This document shows positions 22,814 to 36,719 of a DNA stretch of 64,000 nucleotides, one piece after another. The notes beneath the pieces were generated by a model. The model did no database searches. It worked only from the letters and a program-made list of their open reading frames with translations, and was not told the origin of the DNA. The DNA comes from Solanum dulcamara (lineage: Eukaryota > Streptophyta > Magnoliopsida > Solanales > Solanaceae). Position 1 is the first letter of the stretch; every line of letters starts with the position of its first letter. A program made the position numbers and the translations under genes. The stretch lies in contig NC_077239.1 of NCBI RefSeq assembly GCF_947179165.1, positions 19,383,134 to 19,447,133 of the forward strand, written 5' to 3'.

Positions 22814-24094
22814 ATGAGTGTGTGACTTGTTATAATTGATCCTATTGATAGTACATAGAATGGGTCTGTCATCTTGATAGAGATGGTTCTACTTCGCCAG
22901 ATATTTATTCGAATATTTGGAACACGAAATAGATTAAGAAATATTTAAGCTACGATTCATACTTAATATTCAGACCTCGTGTCCGGGCTCCAAAAAATTT
23001 TCAAACAAAGAATTTTAATTTCTAAATCAAAAGATTCCTTGCTTTCAACCCCTATTTATATTTTGACCAAAAGCAAACCTTTCTTTGAATTTTTGTCATT
23101 CTATTTATTCAGGGAATAAGTGATGATCCGAGGATTCTTACTCAAGGAATCGTTGATTTGATTTAGGTTAGGTATTTTTATTGAATCATCATGGTTCTAG
23201 TATGAATCGGAGATTTTAATCGATTCATAGGGTCTTAACAAGAGAATTCCTATCGATAATAAAGAAAACAAATAATAAAAGCCATATTCCAAAAATTCTA
23301 TAAAGAAATAGGGAAAAAGAGAATTCATGAGGCCCATAAGTATACCTCTATTCCATATTCATTGCAACTAGTATATAGGTGTTTTTGCTTGAGTTGTACG
23401 AGATGAAAGTTTCATAGACGGTTCTCAGAGGGGGAGTTCCGCCTATCTCAATAAAGTATATGATTGGTTCAAAGAACATCTCGAGATACAAGCAATTGCG
23501 GATGATATAACTAGTAAATATGTTCATCCCCACATCAATATATTTTATTGATTAGGGGGAATTGCGCTTACTTGTTTTTTAGTACAAGTAGCTACTGGGT
23601 TTTCTATGACTTTTTACTATTGTCCGGCCGTTATTGAGGCTTTTGCTTCATTTCAATACATAATTACTGAAGCCAACTTTGTTTGGTTAATTCGATCCGT
23701 TCATCGATGGTCGGCAAGTATGATGGTCCTAAGGATGATCCTACATGTATTTCCTGTGTATCTCACTAGCGGATTTACAAACCCTCGCGAATTGACTTGG
23801 GTTACAGGTGTGGTTCTGGCTGTATTAACCGCATATTTTGGCGTAACTTGTTATTCCTTACCTCGGGACCAAATTAGTTATTAGGCAGTGAAAATAGTAA
23901 TAGTTGTCCCTGACGCTATTCCTGTAATAGGATCACCTTTGGTCAAATTATTGCACGGAAGCGCTAGTGTGGGACAATCTACTTTGACTCATTTTTATAG
24001 TTTACACACTTATGTATTACCGCTTCTTACTGTCGTATTTATGTTAATGCACTTTCCAATGATACGTAAACAAGGTATTTCCGAGCCTTTATAG
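22814..24094 (+). pseudogene. petB: petB pseudogene (cytochrome b6), two nonsense codons
   Basis: The 6-base exon 1 ATGAGT (22814-22819) is followed by the group II intron start GTGTGAC. Exon 2 spans 23453-24094, exactly 214 codons with no net indel. Two stops lie in frame: TGA for the Cys codon at 23549-23551 and TAG for Trp at 23882-23884. The heme-ligand region [14 protein letters not shown] and the C-terminal LHTYVLPLL...[10 protein letters not shown] are clear. Gly-to-Ser/Val and Trp-to-Arg changes fit neutral drift. It is one of the best-preserved reading frames in the insert. Confidence 0.93.
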
Positions 24095-24233
24095 ATAGAG
24101 AAAATCAAAATATATCCTAGCTATTTGTAATCAATCGTTTATCACTTTGTGTAGGAATATCTAGTATTTCATTACTAAAAGTATGGATTATTGAAAATAA
24201 TAAGACATAGATTTTGTGAAGAGAAAATGGATT

Positions 24234-25433
<1,200 letters not shown>

Positions 25434-25608
25434 TTGATTCAATTGTGAACTTACACGGCATGTGTATCTAGGGAATAGTTTCTTCAAAGCGAATTCTCCC
25501 TAGATACATCTATTCAATTTAACTATGAATTTATTTCTAATATATGATATATTAATTGTGCTAAATTATGATTTTTCAATCTATTTTCACTAAGTAAGTC
25601 CAATAGAT

Positions 25609-26218
25609 TTAAACCTTATTTTTTGCTAAATCAATTATGAAATATTTTTCTAAAATGCCCAATATCTGTTTTATATCTTCGCTATGAAAATATTCAATTT
25701 TCATAAGATCTTCTTGGCTGTTATTCAAAAGGTCCAATAATGTATATATATCTTGGACATTTTGAGGTAATTATAGATCGTGGAAGACAAATTTTGATTG
25801 GTCAATAAAAATCAATTTTAATGCTATTTTTTTTTTATGAGTTTAGCATATTTATCATGAAAGGTAAAATGAGGATAAAGGAACCGTGTGTTGATTATCC
25901 TGTAAATATAGGTTGTCTTCCTGCATATGTAAAAACAGAATAAATAAATCAATTAAATTTCGGGATTCTTCATGAAGTCCTTCTTTCGGAGTTAAACTTC
26001 CGTTGTCCATATTTCGATAAAAAGTATCTTTTGTTTTTCATTCCCATTCCCATAAGAATGACTACTATGATTCGCATTTCGAATAGGCATGAATACAACA
26101 TGGATATGATAACTTCTATCTTGAAAGTTATGTGGCATTTTTATAAGATATCCCCGATTTCACTCTATATGTAATCCAATAACAAAATCAATTGGTTCCG
26201 TTAAACTAGATATATCTT
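25609..26218 (-). pseudogene. rpoA: rpoA pseudogene, 3' fragment (plastid RNA polymerase alpha)
   Basis: The C-terminal 60% of rpoA, from SSLTEPIDFVIGLHIE to a stop at 25609-25611 after [16 protein letters not shown] replaces CGA just after GLHIE, and other decay is present. The fragment begins at the retrotransposon junction; its last bases, ATCTT (26214-26218), are the target duplication repeated at 35356-35360. The N-terminal part is at 35356-35756. Confidence 0.9.
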
Positions 26219-28533
26219 TGTAATGACCCATTACGTAATTTTGAGAATGAATCCTCCTCCTTTCATAGAAGATCCTTTTCGTAAATTTAAGTTGAAAATT
26301 TTGGACCTTTCGGTAACTTTCGTTAATTAGTTGAGGGATAATTTTAGAAAATTAATTTAATTAATGAGCTAAATTGTTAATTTATTTAATACCCTATACC
26401 CCTTTTCTTATATTTATTAAAATAGGTTAGTAAGGTTTGTAAATTTTAATACATAATTAGTTTGAAAAAGGAAAAAAATAATAATAAAATAAAAGAATTG
26501 TTTATATATATCCATCAGATGTAATGAGAAAAAGAGAACAATGACGCAAAAATGAACACAAAAATTGGGAAAAAAAATACGGAGGAAGAAAGAAAAGAAA
26601 GGGGAAAAGAAAAATAAAGGAGAAGAGAAAAATAGGGATTTTCATTTGAAAGCGTCAAGGTAATTATTCTCATCCTTTCCATTAAATTTTCATGTGATTA
26701 GGAACATACTTTTAGGGTATATTGATGGAGAAATAACGCTGGAATAAGAAAATATGATCCTTGGGTTCTTCACATAAAATCTTGATTTGGGGGTCGAATA
26801 ACGATCCGTTTTAGCTGAAATTTGACATGTGAGTTTATTTTATCATGAGTGAACATAATCAGAATGAAAATTTCAAATTTGACTTCAATGACTCGGGATG
26901 ACTTTTTAACCCAATTTTTGATCCGTAAATAAATATAGCAATATGTGTTTTATTGGATTCATATTCTTATGAAGATTATGTATTTAAACAGATTTTGATC
27001 GTTAGAAAGCGTTGCGAAAGGCTCAAGTTTTAAATTGAGTATTCAATTTAATTCAGGTTTAACCCTAGTTTTGAAATTCAGAATATATGGGAGTTGACAT
27101 GTTAAGTGGCATCAAGATTAGGAACGTGTTTATAGATTTGCTTAAATTTTTGGGTTTAGGCTAGACATATGGTACTAGGGTGTTGTTGGTTTTAAAAATC
27201 TTATTGTGATTATTTATTTGGCTAGATTACGTTGATTTGGAGGCCCAATGAAAAGGGAAGGCTCAAGTCCCACAGTAATTACTTGATTAATTAAGGCAAG
27301 TGAATTTCTAAACCTCAGTTTAAGCTTGTAGATGCTTGTATTTCCATATTATGTGTACAGGGGACTAACGAGAATTGGACTGGGTTATTGACTGTATGAT
27401 TGGCCTTAAAAATGGAGATGAGGCTATAAAATGGTGATCTAATGTCATGTATTGATGGGATTGATATATTACGATTATAGGTTTATTTTGGACATGTGAA
27501 ATGACTGTGTTGATGTGAGATAGGAAAAAATAGTATTGTTGTCATGTTATTATCGTGAATTATATGAACATGAATTGATTGTATTAGTTCTGATATATGG
27601 TGTTGAGAATGAAAATGATATGAAACAAAAGGGGTCGGGTCACACGCTCTGTGGTGGGTATTATGAAACAAAAGGGTCGGGCCACACGCTCCGTGGAAGG
27701 TATTATGAAATAAAGTGGTCAGGCCACACGCTCTATGGAAGGATATATATATTGAGGGGATCAGCCACATGCTCCGTGACAGGTTACATGGACAGAAATA
27801 TCCCCCATGGGTGCCAAAATGTAATTCAGCTGATGTGTACCGATAGGACAGACATGCATCATCTTATTGCATTGAATCACATTTTATTGATATTTGTGAA
27901 TTCTTGTTTACCCCTTTATTGCTATGTATGTGCTAAACTTGACTTGATATGATTCATTGATGAGACTATTGATGAGTATTCGTGGACTGTATTACTATTA
28001 TTATTGTATAGGTGTAGAGTTGGGCTGGTTTTATGCAGGTTGTAGTTAAGGATGTTTGGTTGGGAAGACAGGAGTACTTGTCTCTATTAAGCTTTGCTTA
28101 GTTTTAGTTGTCCACTTGTTGAGTACCATGTTGTTCGGTACTCACCCGTTGCTTCTACACTTGTGTAGGTTGTGAGCCTGAACCTGCTTGATCTCCTACT
28201 ATTTTCTACTACATCCAAGGCTATCATTCTAAGTGTTGAGATAGTTGTTACATGCATCTAGCAGACACCTCTTACTCTTTTATTATGTTTTAGTCCTATT
28301 CTAGAGACAAAGACATTGTGACTATATTTTCTTTTGTACTTCGCTAATGTATTAGTGGCTTGTACATGTGATAACCAATCTTGGGGGATTTTGAGGTTGT
28401 TTTAGGTATTTTTGGTTAAGTTAAATTTTGATTTATGTCTCTTTCTTTCGCATCCAATTTCCATTGGGTATTAGGTTGACTTGTCTTGGTGGGTAGAGAT
28501 GAGTGCCATCACACCCGTAGTTGGGTCTTGACA
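26219..28533 (+). repeat. Element 2, 5' LTR
   Basis: Begins TGTAATGACCC and ends GGGTCTTGACA, 2315 bases. It differs from the 3' LTR at roughly one position in eight to ten over the two ends I compared. It contains four minisatellite units (about 27618-27783). Confidence 0.9.
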
Positions 28534-28536
28534 TAA

Positions 28537-28548
28537 TGGTATCAGAGC
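28537..28548 (+). promoter_or_regulatory. Primer binding site for initiator-Met tRNA (element 2)
   Basis: TGGTATCAGAGC, three bases after the 5' LTR, is the perfect complement of the 3' end of plant initiator methionine tRNA, the usual primer of plant LTR elements. Confidence 0.9.
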
Positions 28549-30590
28549 TCCAGATTCATAGGTCTCACGTGTATACAAGCCGAGTCTATGTAGAGTCTTG
28601 ACGATTGGTACAGAGACGTCTGTACTTATCTTCGAGAGGCTATGAAGACTCTTAGGAGATATCTTCACCTTTTGATTCTCTATGATGCATTCTTGATCTG
28701 ATCTATTTTCTATTGCCTCACTCTGTTCTCTTATATATAGTAGTGACTCTTGCATGATTCTATGTGCGTGTAGTTGAAATGTCATCACGTGGTCTAGATC
28801 TAATTTGGAGGTGGAAGTAATAAACTTATGGAAAGGGTGTAAGTGAGACTTGTAATGTACGGTGATTTTAAAAGAGTGAGTAAGGTTATGGTTCAATAAG
28901 GTACTTTGAGGATAGGGTAAAGGAAGAGGAACAATGGTTTTGAGGATTATATGAACGTCTTATATTTCTGAATAGTGGTTAAGCATCGAGAATGATGCTT
29001 GTTTGGCCTACCCGATGTTTGAAATGATTCTACTATTGAGAATGGTATATTTAAGGGAATGACTATGTTGTGAGCACTGTGCCCTCAGAGACTACAGACC
29101 ATGAATTTCGTTGTGAAAGAATGAGTTACATAGTGTATGATGAGGATGATTTTGAGCTAATCGAGATCAGAATTTCTACAACAGTTTGTTAGGGTGGATG
29201 TATATCAGGAAGGGTTATTATAAGTCTACTACAACGGTACTTGTGATTATTTGGTTAGGGTTATGGGTTGTGTTGCTTCTGCTATTGACCTTACCTACTG
29301 AAGGGTGATATCGATTTTGACTAGAGACTAAAATGCGTTGGTAATGTATGATAGTTACATAATGGATAGAAAGGTGTAAAGTATCTAGGTATGATCTTTA
29401 CGGTGGGTATGATGTATTCTAGTGGTGGATCTATCAAACTTTCACGGTGTGGTACTATTGGTATACAAAAAAAATACATCGATTATCAAGTGTGATTACT
29501 AACTACTTAAGGAGTTATCAGTTGTATCATCTTCTCATATGGTAAGATTTGATGTTGCATTTACATTTGAAAAACAAACTAGTTTCTTACTACAGACGCT
29601 TGGGGTAAGCATTGTTTATAAGAAAAATCTTAGTGGTGGATTTTGTATGATTAATGCATTTAGGTTGTGAAGTGTATCTTGAGAATTCTAAGTGAGGACT
29701 TGTAATTTAATCGTAAAATCCAAGGGAGTGGATCGATATCAGAATAATAAGCTTATGGATAAATAAAGTAGCAGTGAGTATACTTGTGTGAAGATAATTA
29801 AGAATTTTAGTGATAGTGCGCATAAAATTGGGTTATTCCATTGGATTTGGTTGGTATAACTAGGTTTAAGGTATCTTATTGATTGAGAAGGTTGTCTTCG
29901 AGATGATGGCAATGGTTATTGAGCATAAAGGTAATAAGAATTTATGATGGATTATGATCAGGACACAACCATACTTTATGGATTTTTAGTTAAATAGATT
30001 CGATATGATAATAATGACTTGAAGGTATCTAAATTATTGTTTTCTACTATTTGGTGAGTGGCGTGGTGGTATGGAAAGTCGTAGAATGTGTTGAGACACC
30101 GCTCGGATAGAATTGAAAGAATCTATATTCATTAATAAAAATAATTAGTGAAATGTAGTTTAGCCTTCGAAACAAGGCGAGAACAATTATATTTACTCTG
30201 GTTGTAAGGGCCAAATGTATCTTCAAAAAGAGTGGAGAATTAAATTTAGTGACACGTGGTTCTATTTATTTTGCTTTTTTTGTGGTGGAAGTGTTATGTG
30301 TTATTCATATGGGTTAACGATTATTGGATAAGATTTGAGAAATAACTCTATAGGCATTTGACTCGAGTGTGCTAATAAGTTCTTTTGTGGTTTCGAGTTT
30401 GGTAACTGGTATAATTCAATTTTAATGAAGGATACAATAAGATCATTAGAGAGGTGATCAGTGGTAGCTAAGATACGTGAATTCATAAAGGTCTTCAATG
30501 TATGAGCTAATGTTGATAGATAATAGTATTGGGTTACATGGATGGAATTCAAAATTTAAGTTGTTTATTTTAAGTCTACATTATGGCGGT
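28549..30590 (+). other. Element 2 leader/interior without coding signal
   Basis: Two kilobases between the primer site and pol with no gag or protease recognisable in any frame. The sequence is shared with element 1 (about 12050-14119, reversed), for example around 29510-29600 against 13030-13130. It is therefore a conserved non-coding interior rather than a decayed gag of element 2 alone. Confidence 0.7.
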
Positions 30591-33018
30591 AAGTTTCGTC
30601 AAAGTATCAAACAACAAGATGAATGGAGTGTTTTGCCCATACTTAGATTCTTTTGTGATAGTATTCATTGATGACATCTTGGTGTATTCCAAGAATGAGG
30701 CAGATCATGGACGCAATTTAAGGTTGGTACTTCAGAAGTTGAGGGAAGAAAAGTTGTGTGCAAAGTTCTCCAAGTGTGAATTTTGGCTTGATTCTGTGAC
30801 ATTCTTAGGACACGTGGTGTCCAAAGAGGGGATTAGAGTGGATCCAGCTAAGATTGAGGTAGTTAGAGGTCAGACAAGGCCTACTTGTCCTATTGAGATT
30901 CGTAGGTTTGTGGGGTTAGCCGGTTATTATAGATGGTTCGTGCAGGGATTTTCCACTATTGCAGCTCCACTAACTAGATTGACTCAGAAGGCCATGGATT
31001 TTCATTAGTCTGAAGAGTGTGAGGTGAGCTTCCCAAAGCTCAAGACTTTGTTGACTTCGGCTCCAGTTTTGACGCTACCCGAGGAGGGTATGGGCTTTAC
31101 TGTACATTGTGATACTTCCGGTGTTGCTTTAGGTGGAAGTGTTGATGCAAAAGGGGAAAGTGGTTTCCTATGCTTCGAGACAATTAAAAGCTCATGAGAA
31201 AAACTATCCTACTCATTATTTGGAGTTAACAGTCGTAGTCTTTGTGCTTAAGTTGTGGCGTCATTACCTATACGATGTGCATTGTGAGGTTTTCACCGAT
31301 CATAGGAGTCTTCAGTATATATTCAGTTAGAGGGATCTGAACTTGAGGCAACATAGATGGCTTGAGTTGGTGAAGGACTACGACATGACTATCTTGTATC
31401 ACGCAGGAAAACTCAATGTCATGGAGGATACATTGAGTAGGATGTTCTCTAGTATAGGGAGTCTTGCGGCGATTCGAGTTGAGGAGCGACCATTGGCTAG
31501 AGATGTTCAGAGGCTGGCTAATAGCCTTGTTCAGTTGCAGATTTCAGAGGATGGTGGTGTTTTTGCCTTTGTGGAGGCATGTTCTTCCTTGGTTAAGCAG
31601 ATTCAGGAGAGACAGTTTGAGGATGAGAAGTTATGTATCATTTGAGACAAGGTATTAAGAGGTGAAGCTAAGGAGGTGGTACTTGATACGAAAGGAGTAC
31701 TGAGGATTGGCGGCAGAATTTGTGTGCCTAAGGTGGGTGACCTGACTAGACTTATTTTGGAAGAGGCTCATTGTTCAAGGTATTCCATCCATCCAGGAGA
31801 GGCCAAGATGTATCATGATCTTTGCCAGCACTATTAGTGGTGTGGGATGAAGAAGGACATCGTAGAGTTGAGTCCAAGTGTTTGACTTGCCAACAAGTAA
31901 AGTCTGAGAACTAGCGGCCTGGGAGTGTGAGTCAGAGGATGCCTATTCCCACTTGGAAGTGGGAAATGGTCACCATGGACTTCATTGTAGGTTTACCTCC
32001 CACCGTGGGTGGCTACGACTCTATATGGGTGGTGGTTGACAGACTAACCAAGTCTGCCCATTTTATTCTAGTTAAGGTGAGGTACACAACAGATAAGCTA
32101 GCCCAATTTTATATTAATCAGATTGTTCGGCTTCATGGTATCCCAGTATCTATTATTTCGGATCAGGGTTCAGTATTTACTTCATAATTTTGGCAGGCAT
32201 TACAACATGGTTTGGGCACTAGACTTGATATGAGTACAACTTTTCACCCACAAATTGATAGTCAATCCGAGTGGACGATTCAGGTGTTGGAGGACATGCT
32301 CAGAGCTTGTGTTATTGATTTTGGTGCTAGATAGGATCAATACTTTCCCCTAGCGGAGTTTACATACAATAACAGTTATCACTCCAGTATCCAGATGGCT
32401 CCATTTGAGGCTTTGTATGGTAGGCGGTGTCGATCCCCTATTGGATGGTTTGACTTAGCTGAGATGGACTCCTTAGACATAGACTTTCTTAGAGATGCTA
32501 TGGAGCAGGTTCGTAGAATTTTGGGTGGACTCATGACAGCTAGAGTAGGCAAAAGAGTTATGCATACCGGAGAGTTCGACCATTGCAGTTCATAGTGGGT
32601 GATCACGTTGGTCTTCGAGTGTCGCCCATGAAGGGCATGATGCAGTTCGGGAGGAAGGGCAAGCTCAGCCCTCAATTCATTGGACCGTTTGAGATTTTAG
32701 CGAGAGTTGGAGACTTAGCTTATAAATTGGCCTTACCATCTAGCTTGTCGGCTGTGCATAATGTGTTTCATGTTTCTATGCTCCAGAAGTATGTTCCTGA
32801 TGAGTCTCATGTGTTACTACTCGATTAAGTGAAGTTGGTTCCAGACCTGACATTTGAGGAGGAGCTTATAGTCATTCTAGATAAGCAGGTTCGTAAGCTT
32901 AGAAATAAGGAGATAGCTTCAGTGAAGGTACGATGGAAGCATTGTTCAGTCGGAGAGGCGACTTGGGAGATAGAGGCTGATATGCGTGCTAGATATCCCT
33001 AGCTTTTCGAATCTTCAG
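30590..33018 (+). pseudogene. Ty3/Gypsy pol pseudogene (partial RT, RNase H, integrase)
   Basis: Domains in order: reverse transcriptase from its catalytic IDDILVYSK on (about 30658) with [11 protein letters not shown] and [10 protein letters not shown]; RNase H (FTVHCDTSG near 31095, then [11 protein letters not shown]); the YHAGKLNVMEDTLSR tether; the integrase zinc region (HDLCQHY...CLTCQQ near 31812-31900); the integrase core ([32 protein letters not shown]); and a C-terminal region with VRKLRNKE, KVRWKHCSVGEATWE and MRARYP that resembles Tekay/Del-type chromoviruses. Stops (31006-31008, 31328-31330, 32185-32187) and frameshifts (near 31130 and 32580) break it. Gag, protease and the first half of the reverse transcriptase are absent. 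Confidence 0.9.
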
Positions 33019-33072
33019 GTACTTTCTTTTACTTTATGTTCGAGGACGAACATGATTTTTAGTGGTGGATGA

Positions 33073-33350
33073 TGCAATGACCCGTTAGGTAATTTTGAGA
33101 ACGAGTCCTCCTCCTTTCATAGAAGATCCTTTTCATAAATTTAACTTAAAATTTTTGGACCTTTCGGTAATTTGGTTAATTAGTTGAGGGATAATTTTAG
33201 AGAATTAATTTAACAGTTAGGCTAAAGTGTTAATTTATTTAATACCGTATACCACTTTTCTTATATTTATTAAAATATGTTAGTAGGGTTTGTAAATTTT
33301 AATACATAATTAGTTTGGAAAAGAAAAAAATAATAATAAAAGAAAAGAAT

Positions 33351-33382
<32 letters not shown>

Positions 33383-35355
33383 CCATCAGATGTAACGAGA
33401 AAAAGAGAACAACGATGCAGAAACGAACACAAAAACTGAGGAAACAAATACAGAGGAAGAAAGAAAAGAAAGGGGAAAAGAAAAATAAAGGAGAAGAGAA
33501 AAATAGGGATTTTCATTTCAAAGCATCAAGGTAATTATTCTCATCCTTTACATTAAATTTTCATGTGATTATGAACATACTTTTAGGGTATATTGGTGGA
33601 GAAATAACGCTGAAATAAGAAAATATGACCCCTATGGTTATTTACATAAAATATTGATTTGGGGGTCGAATAATGATCCGTTTTAGCTAAAATTTGACAG
33701 GTGAGTTTATTTTATCATTAGAGAACATAATCATAAAGAAAATTTCATATTTGACTTTAATGACTCGAGATGACTTTTTGACGCAATTTTTTATCCGAAA
33801 ATAAATATAACAATATGGGTGTCATTGGATTTGTATTCTTATGAAGATTATGTATTTGAACAGATTTTGATTGTTAGAAAGACTCAAGTTTTAAAGTGAT
33901 TATTCAATTTAATTGAGGTTTAACCCTAATTTTGAAATTCAGAAAATATGGGAATTGACATGTTAAGTGGCATCAGGATTAGGAAAGTGTTTATAGATTT
34001 GCTTAATTTTTTGGGTCTAAGCTAGACATATGGTAATAAGGGTATTGTTAGTTTCAAAAATCTAATTGTGATTATTTATTTGACTAGATTACGTTAATTT
34101 GGAGGCCCAATGAAAAGGGAAGGCTCAAGTCCCGAAGTGATTGCTTGATTAATTAAGGTAAGTGAATTTCTAAATGTAAGTTTAAGCTTGTAGATGCTTG
34201 TATTTCCATGTTATGTGTACTGGGGAGTTATGAGAATTGGACTAAATTATTGACTGTATGATAGTCCTTAAAAAACTGGAGATGAGGGGTATAAAATGGT
34301 GATCTAATGATATGTATTTGTGGGATTGATATGTTATGATTATGGGTTTATTTTGGACATGTGAAATGACTATGTTGATGTGAGATAGGAAAAAATATTA
34401 TTGTTTTCATGTTATTATCGTGAATTATATGAACATGAGTTGATTGCATTAGTTCTGATATATTGTGTTGAGACTGAAAATAATATAAAACAAAAAGGGT
34501 CGGGCCACACACTCCGTGGCAGGTATTATGAAACAAAGAGATCGGGCCACATGCTCTGTGGCAGGATATATATATTGAGGGGATGAGCTACATGCTCCAT
34601 GGAAGGTTACATGGGCAGAAATGTCCCTAGTAGGTTCCAGACTGTAATTTAGTGGATATGTACCGATAGGACAGAATGTATCATCTCAGTGCATTGCCTC
34701 ATATTTTGTTGATATTTGTGAATTTGTGTTTACCCTTTTATTGCTCTGTACATGCTGAACTTGACTTGATATGATTCATTGATGAGACTATTGATGAGTA
34801 TTCGTGGACTGTATTACTGTTATTATTGTACAAGTGTAGAGTTGAGCTTGTTTTATGCAGGTTGTAGTTAAAAAGGTTTGGTTGGGAGGACATGAGTACT
34901 TGTATCTATTGAGCTTTGCTTAGTTTCAGTTGTCCACTTGATGAGTACCATATTGTTTGGTACTCACCCCTTGCTTCTACACTTGTGTAGGTTGTGAGCC
35001 CAGACCTGCTTGATCTCCTACTATTTTCTACAACATCTGAGTCTATCATTTCGAGTGTTGAGGTAGCCGTTACATCTATCTAGTGGACACCTCTTACTCT
35101 TTTATTATATTTTAGTCCTATTCTAGAGACAAAGACATTGTGACTATATTTTCTTTTGTACTTCGGTAATGTATTAGTGGCTTGTACACTTGATAACCAA
35201 TTTTGGGGGATTTAGAGGTTGTTTTAGGTGTTTTCGGTTAAGTTAAATTTTGATTTATGTCTTTTTCTTCCGCATCTACTTTCCGTTGGGTATTAGACTG
35301 ACTTGTCTCGGTGGGTAGAGAGGAGTGCCATCACACCCGTATTTGGGTCTTGATA
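33073..35355 (+). repeat. Element 2, 3' LTR
   Basis: Begins TGCAATGACCC after 'ttttagtggtggatga' and ends TTGATA, where the other LTR has TTGACA. It has only three minisatellite units (about 34484-34605) and an AT run at 33350-33376 that the 5' LTR lacks. Confidence 0.9.
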
Positions 35356-35756
35356 ATCTTGTGTATTTTCAATGATTTCCACATAAGGTGGCAAGATGAT
35401 ATCTTGAGTAGTTACATATCCAGGACCCTTGACACAAATAGACGCATTAGAAGTTCCATATAAATTACTTCTCAATATTTTTTCAAATTAATTAAAATTT
35501 CATGTACCCATTCTTGAATTCCCGTTATGGTAGAATATTCATGTGGGACTTTCTCATATTTTACACGTGTAATACATGTTCCTTCTATTTCCCCAAGTAT
35601 AGCTCTTTGCATTGTAATGCCTATTGTGTCGGCTTGGCCTTTCATAAGTGGAGACAGAATAAAGCCTCCATAATAATGGCTTTTACTATCTGTTCTTGAT
35701 TCAGTAGAGTTCCACTGTAGTGTCCGAGTAGATATTGTTACTTTCTCTCGAACCAT
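35356..35756 (-). pseudogene. rpoA: rpoA pseudogene, 5' fragment
   Basis: From ATG at 35754-35756 it reads [47 protein letters not shown] and [24 protein letters not shown]. After one frameshift it continues as [18 protein letters not shown] and [13 protein letters not shown] up to the element 2 boundary. Together with 25609-26218 the gene totals about 1006 bases against a normal length near 1014. Confidence 0.92.
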
Positions 35757-35821
35757 AGTACTATTATTTGATTAGATCATCGAATCTTTTATTTCTCTTG
35801 AGATTTCATCAATGTCCAGTT

Positions 35822-36236
35822 CTAGACATGCCTTTTTTTGGAGGTCTACATCCATTATGTGGCATCGGAGTTCCATCCTGTATGAAAGTTAATAGTATAC
35901 TACTTTGACAAATAGCTCGTAATGCTGCATCTCTTCTGAGACCGAGACCTTTTATCATGACATTTTCTTGTTGCATACCTTGATCCACTACTGTACGGAT
36001 AGCGTTTGTTGCTGCGGTTTGACAAGAAAATGGTGTTCCTCTTCTCGTACCTTTGAATCCAAAAGTACAGCTGAGGACCAAGAAACTACTCGACCCCGTA
36101 CATCTGTAACAGTGACAATGGTATTATTGAAACTTGCTTGAACATGAATAACTCCCTTTGCTATTCTACGTGCACTGTTATATGAACCAATACATCCATT
36201 TTGACGCGAACTAATTTTCGGTATAGCTTTTGCCAT
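35822..36236 (-). pseudogene. rps11: rps11 pseudogene (30S ribosomal protein S11)
   Basis: Starts [18 protein letters not shown], then [29 protein letters not shown]. It shifts frame and continues [29 protein letters not shown] to [15 protein letters not shown] and the homologous stop at 35822-35824. At 415 bases it is two short of normal. Several Arg codons have become Gln, Cys or Ser. Confidence 0.9.
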
Positions 36237-36337
36237 ATTTTATCATCTCGTAAATATGAGTCAGAGATATATGGATATATCCATTTCATGTCAAAACAGA
36301 TTCTTTATTTGTACATCGACTCTTCTGGCAAGTCTGA

Positions 36338-36451
36338 TTAGTCCTGTCTTTGTTTATGTCTTTTGTTGGAACAAATTACTATAATGTTCCCCCGTCTACG
36401 GATTAGTCAACATTTTTCACAAATTTTACTAACAAAAGCTCTTATTTTCAT
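36338..36451 (-). pseudogene. rpl36: rpl36 pseudogene (50S ribosomal protein L36), R15 stop
   Basis: Exact length, 37 codons plus stop. It reads MKIRAFVSKICEKC, TGA for CGA at codon 15, then LIRRRGNIIVICSNKRHKQRQ. Three of the zinc-binding residues of L36 remain (the two Cys of CEKC and the later Cys). There are no indels. Confidence 0.92.
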
Positions 36452-36561
36452 ATTTCTCATTCCTTACCTTAATTCTGAATCTTTTCTCGGAAGAAAATAA
36501 GTTTCTTGGAATTTTTCATCTAGAATTGTATTCCCATGAAAGGAATGGTGAAGTTTAAAAC

Positions 36562-36670
36562 CTAATCCTTCAAATCTTTGTTGTGGAGTCAATAAATTAT
36601 ATGCCCTTTGGTTGAATCATAAGGACTTACTTCAATTTTGACTCTATCTCCTGGCAGTATCTGTATAAAA
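36562..36670 (-). pseudogene. infA: infA remnant (translation initiation factor 1)
   Basis: Only the C-terminal end is recognisable: [23 protein letters not shown], a stop, then NKDLKD and the native stop at 36562-36564. The N-terminal half cannot be found between here and rps8. infA is already a pseudogene in Solanaceae and many other plastomes, so part of this decay may predate the transfer. Confidence 0.82.
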
Positions 36671-36719
36671 CAAAGTTCCTTTAAGGTATCAACTAATGCA
36701 ATTTGGATATTATTAAGGA

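Larger units (their letters stand above)
26219..35355 (+). mobile_element. Element 2: Ty3/Gypsy retrotransposon with decayed pol, in rpoA
   Basis: A 9.1-kb element with LTRs 26219-28533 and 33073-35355, flanked by ATCTT at 26214-26218 and 35356-35360. The initiator-Met tRNA primer site TGGTATCAGAGC is perfect at 28537-28548. The interior has 2 kb without coding signal and then a pol remnant starting inside the reverse transcriptase. The 3' LTR ends TA instead of CA. The LTRs resemble those of element 1, which is inverted relative to this one. Confidence 0.93.
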
